Translations under genes and position numbers: made by a program
The notes under the pieces: model-generated
Databases searched by the model: none
What the model was told of the DNA's origin: nothing
Seen by the model: only the letters and a program-made list of their open reading frames with translations
Part shown: positions 1 through 8,026 of the stretch, in pieces
Position numbering within the stretch: position 1 is the stretch's first letter
How the letters are laid out: each line of letters begins with the position of its first letter
DNA from: Actinomycetaceae bacterium
GTDB taxonomy: Bacteria; Actinomycetota; Actinomycetes; Actinomycetales; Actinomycetaceae
Direction of reading: 5' to 3'
NCBI GenBank assembly: GCA_012516575.1
Contig: JAAYWS010000104.1
Span: 1 to 33,693 of the forward strand
DNA length: 33,693 nucleotides

Positions 1-11
1 CCGTAAAGTCC

Positions 12-176
12 CCTATGTCGGTTTTTATTCTTGAGTTTTCTGAAGCATAAGACGGACTCCGTGCATAAGTATCAACTTTTAGCTACCTCCAGCGCTATAT
101 ACGCCTTGGAGGGTACAAAAAGTTGATACTTATGCACGGATGGAGTTGGTATCGAGGCAATCTGCAGCCACACCAC
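12..176. repeat. dispersed hairpin repeat family A, copy 1
   Basis: A 23-bp perfect inverted repeat (58-80 with 118-140) encloses a second stem (86-91 with 107-112) and a small apical stem (92-94 with 102-104). The same layout recurs at 26864-27030, with similar flanks on both sides such as TGGTATCGAG and ACACCAC. Both copies sit just beyond gene 3' ends. No transposase is associated. It may be a REP- or MITE-like element, or may double as a transcription terminator; the function is unknown. Confidence 0.8.
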
Positions 177-188
177 CGCAAAAGCGCT

Positions 189-695
189 TTATCCCACTCG
201 ATGAAGCCACCGAACAGGTGCTCCGGCTCCGGCGTAACGGAATACTTCAAGTTCATCGTCCCACGCTGTTCCGAGTGCGATATCAAGCAAGCGACGCATT
301 TCATGTGGATCATCGCCGGCTTGTTCTAAAGCAGCACGGACCCGGTTTTCTGGCACAACGATATTGCCAAGTAAATCAGTTTGAGCATAAAAGATACCCA
401 GACCAGGGGTGCACGACCATCGTCCACCATCAGAAATAGCCGTGGGTTCTTCTGTGACTTCAAAGCGTAAATGTTCCCAGCCGCCCAAAGCCGAAGCGAT
501 CATGGCACCGGTTCCGGCTTCACCAGTCCACAACACTTCTCCTCGATTCATCGAGGGTAACGCAGGCTGTTTGGTCCACTCAAAATGAACTGGGTATCCA
601 AGTACACTTGTCACCGCCCATTCAACGTGTGGTTGAACAGCCGGTGTCACTGAATGAATAAATATGACGCCACGAGTAGCGTATTTGGTGTTCAT
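189..695 (-). CDS. DUF3145 family protein
   Basis: This 168-residue protein matches the actinobacterial DUF3145 family, whose function is unknown. Family-typical segments are RGVIFIHS near the N-terminus, PHVEWAV, a LRFEVTEEP block in the middle, and the C-terminal pair WDDELEVFRYAGAG and PVRWLH. The length is normal. There is no signal peptide or membrane segment, so it is probably cytosolic. The start is supported by a strong AGGAGG ribosome-binding site about 6 nt upstream of the ATG. It appears monocistronic: 123 bp separate it from the epimerase gene upstream, and hairpin repeat A begins 12 bp past its stop codon. The family call is from memory of conserved blocks; no biochemical role can be stated. 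Confidence 0.9.
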   Translation of the reverse strand: MNTKYATRGVIFIHSVTPAVQPHVEWAVTSVLGYPVHFEWTKQPALPSMNRGEVLWTGEAGTGAMIASALGGWEHLRFEVTEEPTAISDGGRWSCTPGLGIFYAQTDLLGNIVVPENRVRAALEQAGDDPHEMRRLLDIALGTAWDDELEVFRYAGAGAPVRWLHRVG

Positions 696-818
696 TGTGA
701 TCCTCCTGCGCTAGGTGAAATTCCCCTTAACACCTATCGCGCAAGATCAGAACTGCTTTAAATATGCCATATACTCCCGAGTTTGTCACCCTTGCTGGCA
801 CCTAACAACAATAAACTG

Positions 819-1763
819 CTACTCCAGCGGCGCTTGAGCTAGCACCTGGTTAAAAATGTCCACCGAAGTTGGCGCAGTAAACCGGAATCCCGCGTCAAGC
901 AAGGCTTGCGGATAGCACCGTTGAGAAGCAAGGGCTGCTTCCTTCCCCATCTGCCCCAACGCTACTCGGACTGCCCATGCGGGAACGCGGCCAATATCAG
1001 GACGTTTCAAATGGCGTGCCAATTGACGATGCCAGTGAGCCTGCTGAATCGGATGCGGGCTAACTAAATTAATCGGTCCGCTCACTTCCGGAGTACGTAA
1101 CGCAAAAAGCATTCCACGCACATGATCGACGCTCGAAATCGTCGACATCCACGCGCTTCCGTCCCCAATTTGTACACCCAAGCCAATCCGGTACGGATGT
1201 TGCAATATACCGAGCATTCCGCCGTCGTCGCCCATAACTAAACCGGTTCGCAGAAGAACTGTACGGACGCCATAATCGCTTGCTACCAGTGCCTGCGCTT
1301 CCCATGCTTGGCACAAGTCAGCAAGAAAGCCTTCACCGGGCGCAGACTCTTCGGTTGCGATTTCCCCTGCGGTATCTGGGCCGTAATATCCAATCGCTGA
1401 ACTACCAAGATAAACCTGCGGGCGATCTTCCGGAGCAAGGCGGCCGATACTGTTGACCAATGTGCGCGTCGAATTAATACGCGAATCCCACATTCTTTGT
1501 TTGTAGTTTTTCGTCCATAAACTACCGAAAAGTGAAGCTCCGTTTAAACTAACTACACCGTATGCTCCGGCAAGTACTTGCGGGTCAAGCATGCCAATGC
1601 TTGGATCCCAAGCCGCATAATTCACATGTTTTTCAGATACTCGGGTAGCCGCATCACCCCGGCGCAAAACTGTTACGTCATACCCTGCTGCAATGCCAGC
1701 CGTAACTAACCGACGCCCCAGAAAACCGCTAGCACCCCCGATAACAAGCCGTGGGCGTGACAT
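819..1763 (-). CDS. TIGR01777 family NAD(P)-binding epimerase/oxidoreductase
   Basis: This 314-residue protein belongs to the SDR39U1/YfcH-like (TIGR01777) branch of atypical short-chain dehydrogenases. The N-terminus carries the dinucleotide-binding GASGFLGRRLV loop (residues about 9-19). The middle has the family-typical SSAIGYYG stretch with its Tyr, then RTGLVMG. The C-terminal part, from about residue 255, resembles the DUF1731 extension. The physiological substrate of this family is not established. Its ATG overlaps the stop codon of the upstream deformylase gene (TAATG), so the two are almost certainly co-transcribed and translationally coupled. No secretion signal is present. The family call is secure; the reaction is not. 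Confidence 0.9.
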   Translation of the reverse strand: MSRPRLVIGGASGFLGRRLVTAGIAAGYDVTVLRRGDAATRVSEKHVNYAAWDPSIGMLDPQVLAGAYGVVSLNGASLFGSLWTKNYKQRMWDSRINSTRTLVNSIGRLAPEDRPQVYLGSSAIGYYGPDTAGEIATEESAPGEGFLADLCQAWEAQALVASDYGVRTVLLRTGLVMGDDGGMLGILQHPYRIGLGVQIGDGSAWMSTISSVDHVRGMLFALRTPEVSGPINLVSPHPIQQAHWHRQLARHLKRPDIGRVPAWAVRVALGQMGKEAALASQRCYPQALLDAGFRFTAPTSVDIFNQVLAQAPLE

Positions 1764-2248
1764 TACAGGTCTCGCGTAGCTTGCAAAGCTTTACGACGAT
1801 TGACTCGGTCTAAACGATCAATGTATAGCTTGCCATTTAAATGGTCGATTTCGTGCTGGATGAGACGAGCCCAAATTTCCGTACCTTCGATAACTACTTT
1901 CTTACCGTCAAGGTCAATACCTTCGGCCTTGGCATAATTAGAGCGTTTGCACGGGAACCACAGGTCAGGCACTGACAGACAGCCTTCTTCACCATCTTGG
2001 AAATCTTCATCCGATATCTCAACGATTTCCGGGTTAATAATGTAACCGACATTGCCATCAATATTCCATGCAAAAGCGCGGATGGAAGCTCCAATCTGAT
2101 TTGCAGACAACCCTGCCCGTCCAGGTTGCTGCACATTTTCTAGTAAATCCGCAATAGTCTTACGTACCCCATCGGTAATTTCAGTAACTGGATCGCATAC
2201 CGTGCGCAAAATTGGATCGCCGATAACTCTAATTTCTCGCTGTGCCAT
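1763..2248 (-). CDS. def: peptide deformylase
   Basis: Def removes the N-formyl group from nascent proteins in the cytosol using a bound metal. The 161-residue product has the three family motifs in order: GLSANQIG (motif I, about residues 45-52), EEGCLSVP (motif II, with the metal-binding Cys) and QHEIDHLNG (motif III, HExxH). The length is normal for a short type-I enzyme. Motif I has Ser where many relatives have Ala (GLAAxQ), and position 1 of the EGCLS motif is intact. It is the first gene of a two-gene unit with the downstream epimerase through a TAATG overlap. There is only a weak GAAAGAG-like ribosome-binding site before the ATG. Confidence 0.96.
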   Translation of the reverse strand: MAQREIRVIGDPILRTVCDPVTEITDGVRKTIADLLENVQQPGRAGLSANQIGASIRAFAWNIDGNVGYIINPEIVEISDEDFQDGEEGCLSVPDLWFPCKRSNYAKAEGIDLDGKKVVIEGTEIWARLIQHEIDHLNGKLYIDRLDRVNRRKALQATRDL

Positions 2249-2280
2249 TGCAAAACTCTTTCATATCTTTATTACTAGAT

Positions 2281-3852
2281 TTATTCTAGACGCATTTCTT
2301 CAAGAAGAATGTATTGGCCTTCTTTGAGCATGACCTCAGTTTCAACGTCCGTGTATTCCCAGTCCACAAGTGAATCAAAGGCTAAAGTCGAATCCGCATA
2401 TATCTGATAGTTCGCAAACGTATCTTCCGGAATTAAACGGTAACTACCGGGTTCAATATCGAAACCAACCTTTAACATCGTATTAGCGAAATCAGTTTGG
2501 GGCTGAGCCTGATCGATTGGCACCACAGCGCCCTGCGAAACATTCAAATATTGCCCCTCATTAAGAGTGACATAACCATAATTATCGACCCAGAGGTACT
2601 CCACATCCCACGGGTCACGCAAGCTATTCATGATTTGCGCAGAGAAATAGGTTGAATTTGCTGCTACTTGGTATTCACCGGGCGCAATATCGCGTCCGAC
2701 TTCAAGCATTCCCGAAAAATCCGCTAAGTCGTAAGACCCTTCGTTTTCGGCATCGGTGAGCTGGGCATTCATCAACACGACGTAATCGCCTTCATGAAGA
2801 TCAACATAAAGCTGATCATAGGCATACTCATTGAACAGCTGTTCCCACCCTCGCGACGTAGCACTGACGATTACTGTTGTTTCAACACTATTATCTATCG
2901 GGAGCACTCGATAATAACCCGGTTCCACATCCGGACCCACTCGATACGCGCCATCTACGTTGATATCCGGCGCTGGCGCATCCGCTATCGCGTATCCGGT
3001 CCCCTCGTCGATATGCAGATAGTCGCCGTCTTCTACCTCCACAACGGCGTATTTCAAGCCGAAGGGATAGTAGGTGAGTTCAGAGTCGATCGTCCACCGC
3101 ATATCCGATGACAAACTAATATCGACGTATTCCCAGTTGGGGTCAGTACTGATAACAACATAAGTACCGGCGGGAAGATCTTCTCCGATGAGGTAAGAAC
3201 CCTCCAGTTCCGCACCATTCGGAGTCGGACGCTCGTCGAAAGGATACGCTTTTGCACTCTCTAAGGAAAACTCATCACCATCACGTAATTCGATATAAAT
3301 TGGCCGGTAAAAGCTCTTGTATCCGGAAAACAGGTAATCATCTTCTACCGAAATACTAATGCTTCCGTAATACCCATTAGGCTCAACGTGGTATCTGCCT
3401 GCCGGAATATCTGTACCGACCGTGTATGTCCCGCTACCGATAACATCGTCAATCGTGGGGCTGGGATTCGGAGTCGGGTCGGGTTGTGCTTCTCCTTTGT
3501 TCAGCAACAGATACACACCACCGAAAATGCCGGCTAGTAGCACTACAACAACGCTGACGACGCTGATAAAGACCGCACGTGATTTTTTCTGCGTTCCGGA
3601 TTGAGACCCGTATGTTTGCCATTGTGGCGGTGACGATTGTCCACTATGCGGAGCTTGTCCGAATGCAGGTTGCGATTGCCACGGAATTTGAGGGCGGGTC
3701 GTTTCTTGTGGTTGCACGGGCTGTTGCGGCTGCCATGTTTGTTGCGGCTGCCAACCAGGCGTGCGCTGCGCATCCCCGGTTTTCTCGTGTGGCGGTTTGA
3801 ACCGGTCTGCATCCGAAGGGTCTGAATGGTTATTGCGTCCTGCAGATGCCAT
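2281..3852 (-). CDS. membrane-anchored protein with five VGxDIxxGxY repeats (short paralog)
   Basis: This 523-residue protein has a Gln/Pro-rich N-terminus (about 1-88), one hydrophobic span (about 91-116) and then a large acidic region predicted to be outside the cell. That region holds five related units of about 75-85 residues. They begin near residues 141 (GTYTVGTDIPAGRY), 216 (GSYLIGEDLPAGTY), 299 (GAYRVGPDVEPGYY), 379 (GMLEVGRDIAPGEY) and 456 (TMLKVGFDIEPGSY). Each unit ends in a 'V-x-L-x-x-G-x-Y' strand. No catalytic motif or LPxTG signal is seen. It is a diverged tandem duplicate of the gene upstream (3991-6222). A GGAAAGGAA ribosome-binding site supports the start. The function is unknown; surface adhesion or sensing is a guess. 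Confidence 0.88.
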   Translation of the reverse strand: MASAGRNNHSDPSDADRFKPPHEKTGDAQRTPGWQPQQTWQPQQPVQPQETTRPQIPWQSQPAFGQAPHSGQSSPPQWQTYGSQSGTQKKSRAVFISVVSVVVVLLAGIFGGVYLLLNKGEAQPDPTPNPSPTIDDVIGSGTYTVGTDIPAGRYHVEPNGYYGSISISVEDDYLFSGYKSFYRPIYIELRDGDEFSLESAKAYPFDERPTPNGAELEGSYLIGEDLPAGTYVVISTDPNWEYVDISLSSDMRWTIDSELTYYPFGLKYAVVEVEDGDYLHIDEGTGYAIADAPAPDINVDGAYRVGPDVEPGYYRVLPIDNSVETTVIVSATSRGWEQLFNEYAYDQLYVDLHEGDYVVLMNAQLTDAENEGSYDLADFSGMLEVGRDIAPGEYQVAANSTYFSAQIMNSLRDPWDVEYLWVDNYGYVTLNEGQYLNVSQGAVVPIDQAQPQTDFANTMLKVGFDIEPGSYRLIPEDTFANYQIYADSTLAFDSLVDWEYTDVETEVMLKEGQYILLEEMRLE

Positions 3853-3912
3853 CCCATTTCCTTTCCGCGTACTTTCTCATTACAGGATAACGCGGATTTT
3901 TAGCCAAAGAAG

Positions 3913-3953
3913 GGCGCTGACCCGGCCAGTTCTCCCCCAGCCGGGTCAGCGCT
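3913..3953 (-). terminator. hairpin terminator between the two repeat-protein genes
   Basis: A perfect 13-bp stem (3914-3926 with 3940-3952), very GC-rich, lies 38 bp beyond the stop codon of the upstream minus-strand gene. On the minus strand it is followed by a pyrimidine-rich CCTTCTTT tract. This suggests the two paralogs are separately transcribed, or that readthrough is partial. Confidence 0.65.
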
Positions 3954-3990
3954 ACACGTTTCGCGTTGAGACTAGATCTCTACGCTATTT

Positions 3991-6222
3991 TTACGACGCA
4001 GGAGCGAGCGAAGCACCATCGAGAACGATGTAGTCGCCTTCTTCCAGCGTCACTTCAATATCAGCATCAATCGACTCAAATTTCTTGCTAGATTCCCAAC
4101 TCAGTGTTGCATCGCTGAAAATCTCGTAGCTCGAGTAGTCATCGATCGGCGACAATATATAGGTTCCCGGATCAATATCCAAACCAACCTTCAGCATGGT
4201 GTTTTCAAGGACAGTTTGGACAGTGGCGTCAGCGATCGGCACAATCGCGCCGCGCGAGATCCACAGATACTGGCCTTCTTCTACTGAAACATAAGCCATA
4301 TTGTCGATGCTGAGATATTCGTAGTCGGACCATACTCGCATACCGTCGGTACCCAAAATACGCAACGAGAAGTATTCTTCACCGGCTTGAACCTGATATT
4401 CACCAGCTTCGATCTCTCGACCTACTTCCACCATTCCAGAGAAATCATTCAAGTCAATATCTACTTCGGCTTCTGGATCTTCTAGCGAAGCATTGTATAG
4501 CTTGACATAATCGCCATCCTGCAAGTCTACGTACAGCTGATCGTCTGCATATTCGTTGTAGACAATATCGGTAGTACGCGTGCTCTTGTAGGTAGTGATG
4601 GATATATTCGTATTCGGATCAACTGGTAGCACCCGGTAGTATCCGGCGGGGACTTCTTCGCCGACTCGGTAGATACCATCAACCGTTGGGTCTGCTTCAG
4701 GAGCCTCTGCAATAGGGACTGCCGTTCCTCTGTCAATATGCAGATAATCGCCGTCTTCGACTTCAATAACACCGTATTCAACACCGGATAGGCCTGCAAT
4801 AACTCGCGAATCCGAAGACCAGCGCATATCCGAAGCTATATCGCCTTCAACCCAGCTCCCGCTCTCATCTGGGAGGACAACGTAAAGTCCGGCATCCAAA
4901 TCCTCACCGATGAGATAAGACCCTTGGATTTCTTCCTTATTTGGTTCTGGTCGTTGGTCGAATGGATAGCCTTTCGCATCTTCTAAGACAACCTCATCGC
5001 CATCCTTGAACTCCACGTAAATCGTTCGATAGAACCAGTCCGATCCGGTAATCCACGAAGAGTCCTTCTCAGTGATCTCGATACTGCCCATAGTGTCCAG
5101 TGGTTCGAGATAATACTTTCCTGCCGCGATATCTTCGCCGACCGTGTATGTTCCAGGCTCGATAACGTCAGTAGCTTCTTCGGTTGGAGTGGGTTCAGGC
5201 TCGTCCGCTTTCTTGTCGTCTCCGTCAAGTAGTGCGAAAGCACCCCAAATAATCAGGCCAATAACCGCAATTGCGCCCACCACAATTCCGATAATGAGTG
5301 CCGGTGATTTCTTGCCTGACCCTCCAGATTCTGGCTTCTTTCCAGATTCGGATTGCGGACCGGACGAGGCAGGAGGTTGCCAACCGCCTGATTGGCCACC
5401 TGATGCTTGCTGACCAGACTCCTGTTGTGGCGCCCAACCAGTCATAGCTGGCTGCTGTGGAGCAGCAGACGCTGGTGTAGCTTCTTTGTCTCCCGCTGGC
5501 TTAGCTTGTTCTAGATCCTTGGGAGCAAAAGGCGACGATTCTGCTGGCTTCGGCTCAGCTGGTGTTGGCTCGGCGGGCTTTGGTTCCACAGGTGCCGGTT
5601 CGGCTGGCTTCGGCTCAGCTGGTGCTACTTCGGCTGGCTTCGGCTCAGCTGGCGTTGGCTCGGCGGGCTTCGGCTCAACAGGTTGCTGTGTGGGTTCTGG
5701 CCCACCAGGTGGTTGCGCCGACGCCGGTTCGGTCGGTTGTTGCGGTGGCACCGGTTGACTTTGTTGCCCTGGAGCAGGCTGTTGCGGCGGCGTACCCTGT
5801 GGCTGCCACGGTTGTTGCGGTGGAACACCTGGTTGCTGCGGCGGCGGTGCGCCCTGTGGCTGCCATGGTTGCTGTGGTGGACCACCAGGCTGTTGTTGCC
5901 ACGGCTGCGGTGCCGGTGCACCCTGCGGCTGCCACGGCTGCTGTGGTGGACCACCAGGCTGCTGCTGCCACGGCTGCGGTGCCGGTACACCCTGCGGCTG
6001 CCACGGCTGCTGTGGTGGACCACCAGGCTGCTGCTGCCACGGTTGCGGTGCCGGCGCACCCTGCGGTTCCCACGGTTGCGGAGGCGTCTGTCCACCTGAC
6101 TGTGGAGGTTGCTGAGCATTTGGTTGCGGAGCAAATCCTCCTATTTCAGTCTTGTCTTGAGGCGGCTGCGCGTTATCCGAACTGCCAAGGTTTTTGTTCT
6201 CGTTATCTTCAACGGGCACCAT
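3991..6222 (-). CDS. membrane-anchored protein with five VGxDIxxGxY repeats (long paralog)
   Basis: This 743-residue protein has a very long Pro/Gln/Ala-rich N-terminus (about 1-305). That part contains three exact-length 23-residue QPWQPQG/PGGPP units and then a run of KPAEPxPAEP units. One transmembrane span follows (about 307-330, from ALIIGIVVG), then a glutamate/aspartate-rich exterior part with five repeated domains starting near residues 354, 429, 514, 594 and 672. Each opens with a G-x-Y-x-[VI]-G-x-[DE]-[ILV]-x-x-G-x-Y pattern. With the Pro-rich tail cytoplasmic, it is a type II-like arrangement without a cleavable signal. AAGGAG lies 7 nt before the ATG. The repeats match those of the downstream paralog one for one, so duplication came after the five-repeat array formed. 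Function unknown. Confidence 0.88.
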   Translation of the reverse strand: MVPVEDNENKNLGSSDNAQPPQDKTEIGGFAPQPNAQQPPQSGGQTPPQPWEPQGAPAPQPWQQQPGGPPQQPWQPQGVPAPQPWQQQPGGPPQQPWQPQGAPAPQPWQQQPGGPPQQPWQPQGAPPPQQPGVPPQQPWQPQGTPPQQPAPGQQSQPVPPQQPTEPASAQPPGGPEPTQQPVEPKPAEPTPAEPKPAEVAPAEPKPAEPAPVEPKPAEPTPAEPKPAESSPFAPKDLEQAKPAGDKEATPASAAPQQPAMTGWAPQQESGQQASGGQSGGWQPPASSGPQSESGKKPESGGSGKKSPALIIGIVVGAIAVIGLIIWGAFALLDGDDKKADEPEPTPTEEATDVIEPGTYTVGEDIAAGKYYLEPLDTMGSIEITEKDSSWITGSDWFYRTIYVEFKDGDEVVLEDAKGYPFDQRPEPNKEEIQGSYLIGEDLDAGLYVVLPDESGSWVEGDIASDMRWSSDSRVIAGLSGVEYGVIEVEDGDYLHIDRGTAVPIAEAPEADPTVDGIYRVGEEVPAGYYRVLPVDPNTNISITTYKSTRTTDIVYNEYADDQLYVDLQDGDYVKLYNASLEDPEAEVDIDLNDFSGMVEVGREIEAGEYQVQAGEEYFSLRILGTDGMRVWSDYEYLSIDNMAYVSVEEGQYLWISRGAIVPIADATVQTVLENTMLKVGLDIDPGTYILSPIDDYSSYEIFSDATLSWESSKKFESIDADIEVTLEEGDYIVLDGASLAPAS
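5872..6078 (-). repeat. three tandem 69-bp coding repeats
   Basis: Three units of exactly 69 bp start at 5872, 5941 and 6010. They encode 23-residue Pro/Gln/Trp-rich blocks in the cytoplasmic N-terminus of the long paralog. Near-identity at the DNA level suggests recent expansion and probable copy-number variation between strains. Confidence 0.9.
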
Positions 6223-6308
6223 AGCGTTCTCCTTCCAAAAGTTTATCTAGATAAGAATATCAGAGCGTGTGCTCAAAATCACCAAACTGCGAACTCTGCC
6301 GGAAAAGA

Positions 6309-6357
6309 CGTTAAAGCCCGATATTGGCCAGCAATACGCCAATATCGGGCTTTAACG
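6309..6357 (-). terminator. 20-bp stem terminator after the nitroreductase gene
   Basis: A perfect 20-bp stem (6309-6328 with 6338-6357, 9-nt loop) begins 16 bp beyond the nitroreductase stop codon. On the minus strand it is followed by GTCTTTTCC. The position and short T-run fit a rho-independent terminator for that gene. Confidence 0.8.
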
Positions 6358-6373
6358 CTACAAAGTGAGCAAA

Positions 6374-6970
6374 CTATGAAATTTTAATAACCCGCTGAGT
6401 TGGGTCCAGTCTAGGCTTATCGTCAGCCTCTGCGTCGATGGAACCAAAAGGCATCTGCGCAAGCATTTCCCATCCGGCTGGCAAGTCAAGAAACTCTCGA
6501 ATCTCCTTATCGAAACCCTGCTCATAACCAATATTGTAGTGCTGTAGCGATGCTCCCAGCCCAAGGTCTTGGAGCGCTAGCCAAGCGGCATAGGTCGCAA
6601 ACGCATGGTTCTCATGTTTATAAAGCTCTTGGCGACTCTCGTTAAGCGGCATATCTTCAACCGCTTGACGCTCTTCAAAAAACAGAATCGTTCCTAAACC
6701 TTTTTTTGCCAACGTGAATCGCGGTGCAAACCGCTTAAACATCTCTTTAGACAAGGCGCCACGTTGTGTTTCTTCAATCATGTTCCACAGCTGCACGTGC
6801 TTCTCGCCAGTGACCACTACAAGACGGCTCGACTGGCTATTCACCGCTGAAGGAACACTGGAGATCACTGCGCGAAGTGCCGCAACGACGTCGTCCGCGT
6901 TTTTATCAGTATTTGTACCAATCTGGTAAAAAGAACGCCGAGCTTTAATAACATCGAGGAGACCAGCCAT
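6374..6970 (-). CDS. nitroreductase family protein (Frm2/HBN1-like)
   Basis: This 198-residue protein resembles the small FMN-dependent nitroreductases of the Frm2/CinD type. It has an N-terminal RRSFYQIG block (family: RRSxYxL), VPSAVNSQSSR for FMN contact (about residues 39-49), a TILFFEE segment, and a C-terminal GLGASLQHYN followed by PAGWEMLAQMPFG. Such enzymes reduce nitro compounds or quinones with NAD(P)H in the cytosol; the natural substrate here cannot be told. The length is typical. AAGGAAAG sits 5 nt ahead of the ATG. It appears to be a single gene with its own strong terminator. The family call is good; the subtype is likely. Confidence 0.9.
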   Translation of the reverse strand: MAGLLDVIKARRSFYQIGTNTDKNADDVVAALRAVISSVPSAVNSQSSRLVVVTGEKHVQLWNMIEETQRGALSKEMFKRFAPRFTLAKKGLGTILFFEERQAVEDMPLNESRQELYKHENHAFATYAAWLALQDLGLGASLQHYNIGYEQGFDKEIREFLDLPAGWEMLAQMPFGSIDAEADDKPRLDPTQRVIKIS

Positions 6971-7041
6971 ACTACTTTCCTTGTTGATAGTTAAACTACT
7001 GCCTTTGACCTTAACACGTGAGTCTTCGTTTATATAACGGA

Positions 7042-7077
7042 AAAACCCGGTCGTAGCTTGTGGCTTGACCGGGTTTT
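7042..7077 (-). terminator. rho-independent terminator of tRNA-Asn
   Basis: An 11-bp stem (7042-7052 with 7067-7077) directly abuts the encoded CCA end of the tRNA. On the minus strand it ends in TTTTT. It is a classic intrinsic terminator. Confidence 0.88.
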
Positions 7078-7151
7078 GGCTCCCGCGGTTGGACTCGAAC
7101 CAACAACCACCCGATTAACAGTCGGGTGCTCTGCCATTGAGCTACGCGGGA
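7077..7151 (-). tRNA. tRNA-Asn (GTT)
   Basis: Read on the minus strand, the gene begins TCCCGCG and closes with CGCGGGA plus discriminator G, giving a full 7-bp acceptor stem. The D-arm AGCTCAATGGCAGAGC and the T-arm with GTTCGAGTC are intact. The anticodon loop CTGTTAA has anticodon GTT, hence asparagine. The 3' CCA (7077-7079) is encoded in the gene. It stands alone with its own promoter and terminator. Confidence 0.97.
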
Positions 7152-7165
7152 TTGCGACTTGAAAA

Positions 7166-7194
7166 ACTTTAGCAAAGAATTTTGAAAATGCGAA
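7166..7194 (-). promoter_or_regulatory. promoter of tRNA-Asn
   Basis: On the minus strand, TTCGCA (7189-7194) and TAAAGT (7166-7171) are separated by 17 bp. The -10 box ends 14 bp before the tRNA 5' end, a suitable distance for a short-leader tRNA transcript. Confidence 0.6.
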
Positions 7195-7236
7195 TTCGCG
7201 CCGGGCTGTTTTCGGCTACTGTGCTCAGTTCCACAC

Positions 7237-7740
7237 CTAACTGTCGAGCCCTACAGCTCCTCGAAGATCATTTTCCAGCTCACGCAAAACCGCTTCATCG
7301 GCGGCAGTTGGCTCATTATCAACAATAATTTGTACGAATAGTGATTCGTCCGCGTTGCGTCGCAATTGCCCTCGTGCGATTCCACCCGAAGGCATTTCAG
7401 CGAATTGTTGCAAGACGATAGAACGATCCACCCGTTCCCGAATCATGGTGATAATCAAGCCGTCAGCTTCACGCGGCAAGCTCAGAACCAATGGTTCAAG
7501 CCGCGGATCGACAAACGTGAGGATCAACGTGTTGGTGTCATCGTCCCACGAACCATTTTCGAAATCAGACCATTCATGAACTTGCCGGTATCCTGCGGAA
7601 TCTGCGAGGGCAAGCTCAGTGGCCCAGCCCCCGATCCACTTCCCTTCACTGACTGGTTCAACCGGCGATGCCGCGAGCGCTAAAGTCCCGTTTGCGTCGC
7701 GTAAGAAATCTGGTATCCGAGCCTTTTTACGACGAAACAT
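7237..7740 (-). CDS. conserved hypothetical protein
   Basis: I do not recognise this 167-residue protein. It starts with a basic stretch (MFRRKKARIP), then has a Trp-containing central part (KWIGGWATELALAD, SDFENGSWDDD). An alternating hydrophobic segment (TLILTFVDPRLEPLVLSLP) suggests a beta-sheet fold. There are no Cys residues, no transmembrane span and no signal peptide. Its start codon is immediately adjacent to the stop of the small membrane protein gene upstream (TAAATG), so the two form an operon and probably work together. Cytosolic, membrane-associated via the small partner is one possibility, but that is inference. Confidence 0.75.
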   Translation of the reverse strand: MFRRKKARIPDFLRDANGTLALAASPVEPVSEGKWIGGWATELALADSAGYRQVHEWSDFENGSWDDDTNTLILTFVDPRLEPLVLSLPREADGLIITMIRERVDRSIVLQQFAEMPSGGIARGQLRRNADESLFVQIIVDNEPTAADEAVLRELENDLRGAVGLDS

Positions 7741-7992
7741 TTACTGGTTCGCTCCTAGATTATCGGCTACGTAGAACTCTGAAATTACCTGAGCTTCGCT
7801 GTACATGGCCATGCCGTTATCATCACCACGCATGTTTTGACCTGCAAACCATCCGAGCACTGCAAGTATCAAACCACCAATCACTGCCAAGATCATATTG
7901 CGACGTTGTGCAGCTTTAAGTTTTGCGAGTTCTTCTTCGGTTAATCCTTTCGTTGGAGAAGGCTTCTCATCGGGCTTTTCCGGTCCAGACAT
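7741..7992 (-). CDS. small single-span membrane protein
   Basis: This 83-residue protein has a charged, Pro/Lys-rich N-terminus (1-30), one hydrophobic helix (about 33-51, MILAVIGGLILAVLGWFAG) and a short polar tail (52-83). The positive residues QRR before the helix favour a cytoplasmic N-terminus. AAAGGAG lies 5 nt upstream of the ATG, a strong start. The next gene begins directly at its stop codon. No family is recognised. Confidence 0.75.
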   Translation of the reverse strand: MSGPEKPDEKPSPTKGLTEEELAKLKAAQRRNMILAVIGGLILAVLGWFAGQNMRGDDNGMAMYSEAQVISEFYVADNLGANQ

Positions 7993-8026
7993 GACGCTCC
8001 TTTATCAGTCACTTACTGGACTTAGT

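Noticed and set aside
5562-6224. 220-codon plus-strand ORF opposite the Pro-rich coding region
   Set aside because: It is a shadow of GC-biased Pro/Gln repeats on the minus strand, with low-complexity Ala/Val sequence and no ribosome-binding site.
6309-6357. Regulatory RNA or small RNA from the 20-bp hairpin
   Set aside because: Its place 16 bp after a stop codon and the short T-run are explained by a terminator.
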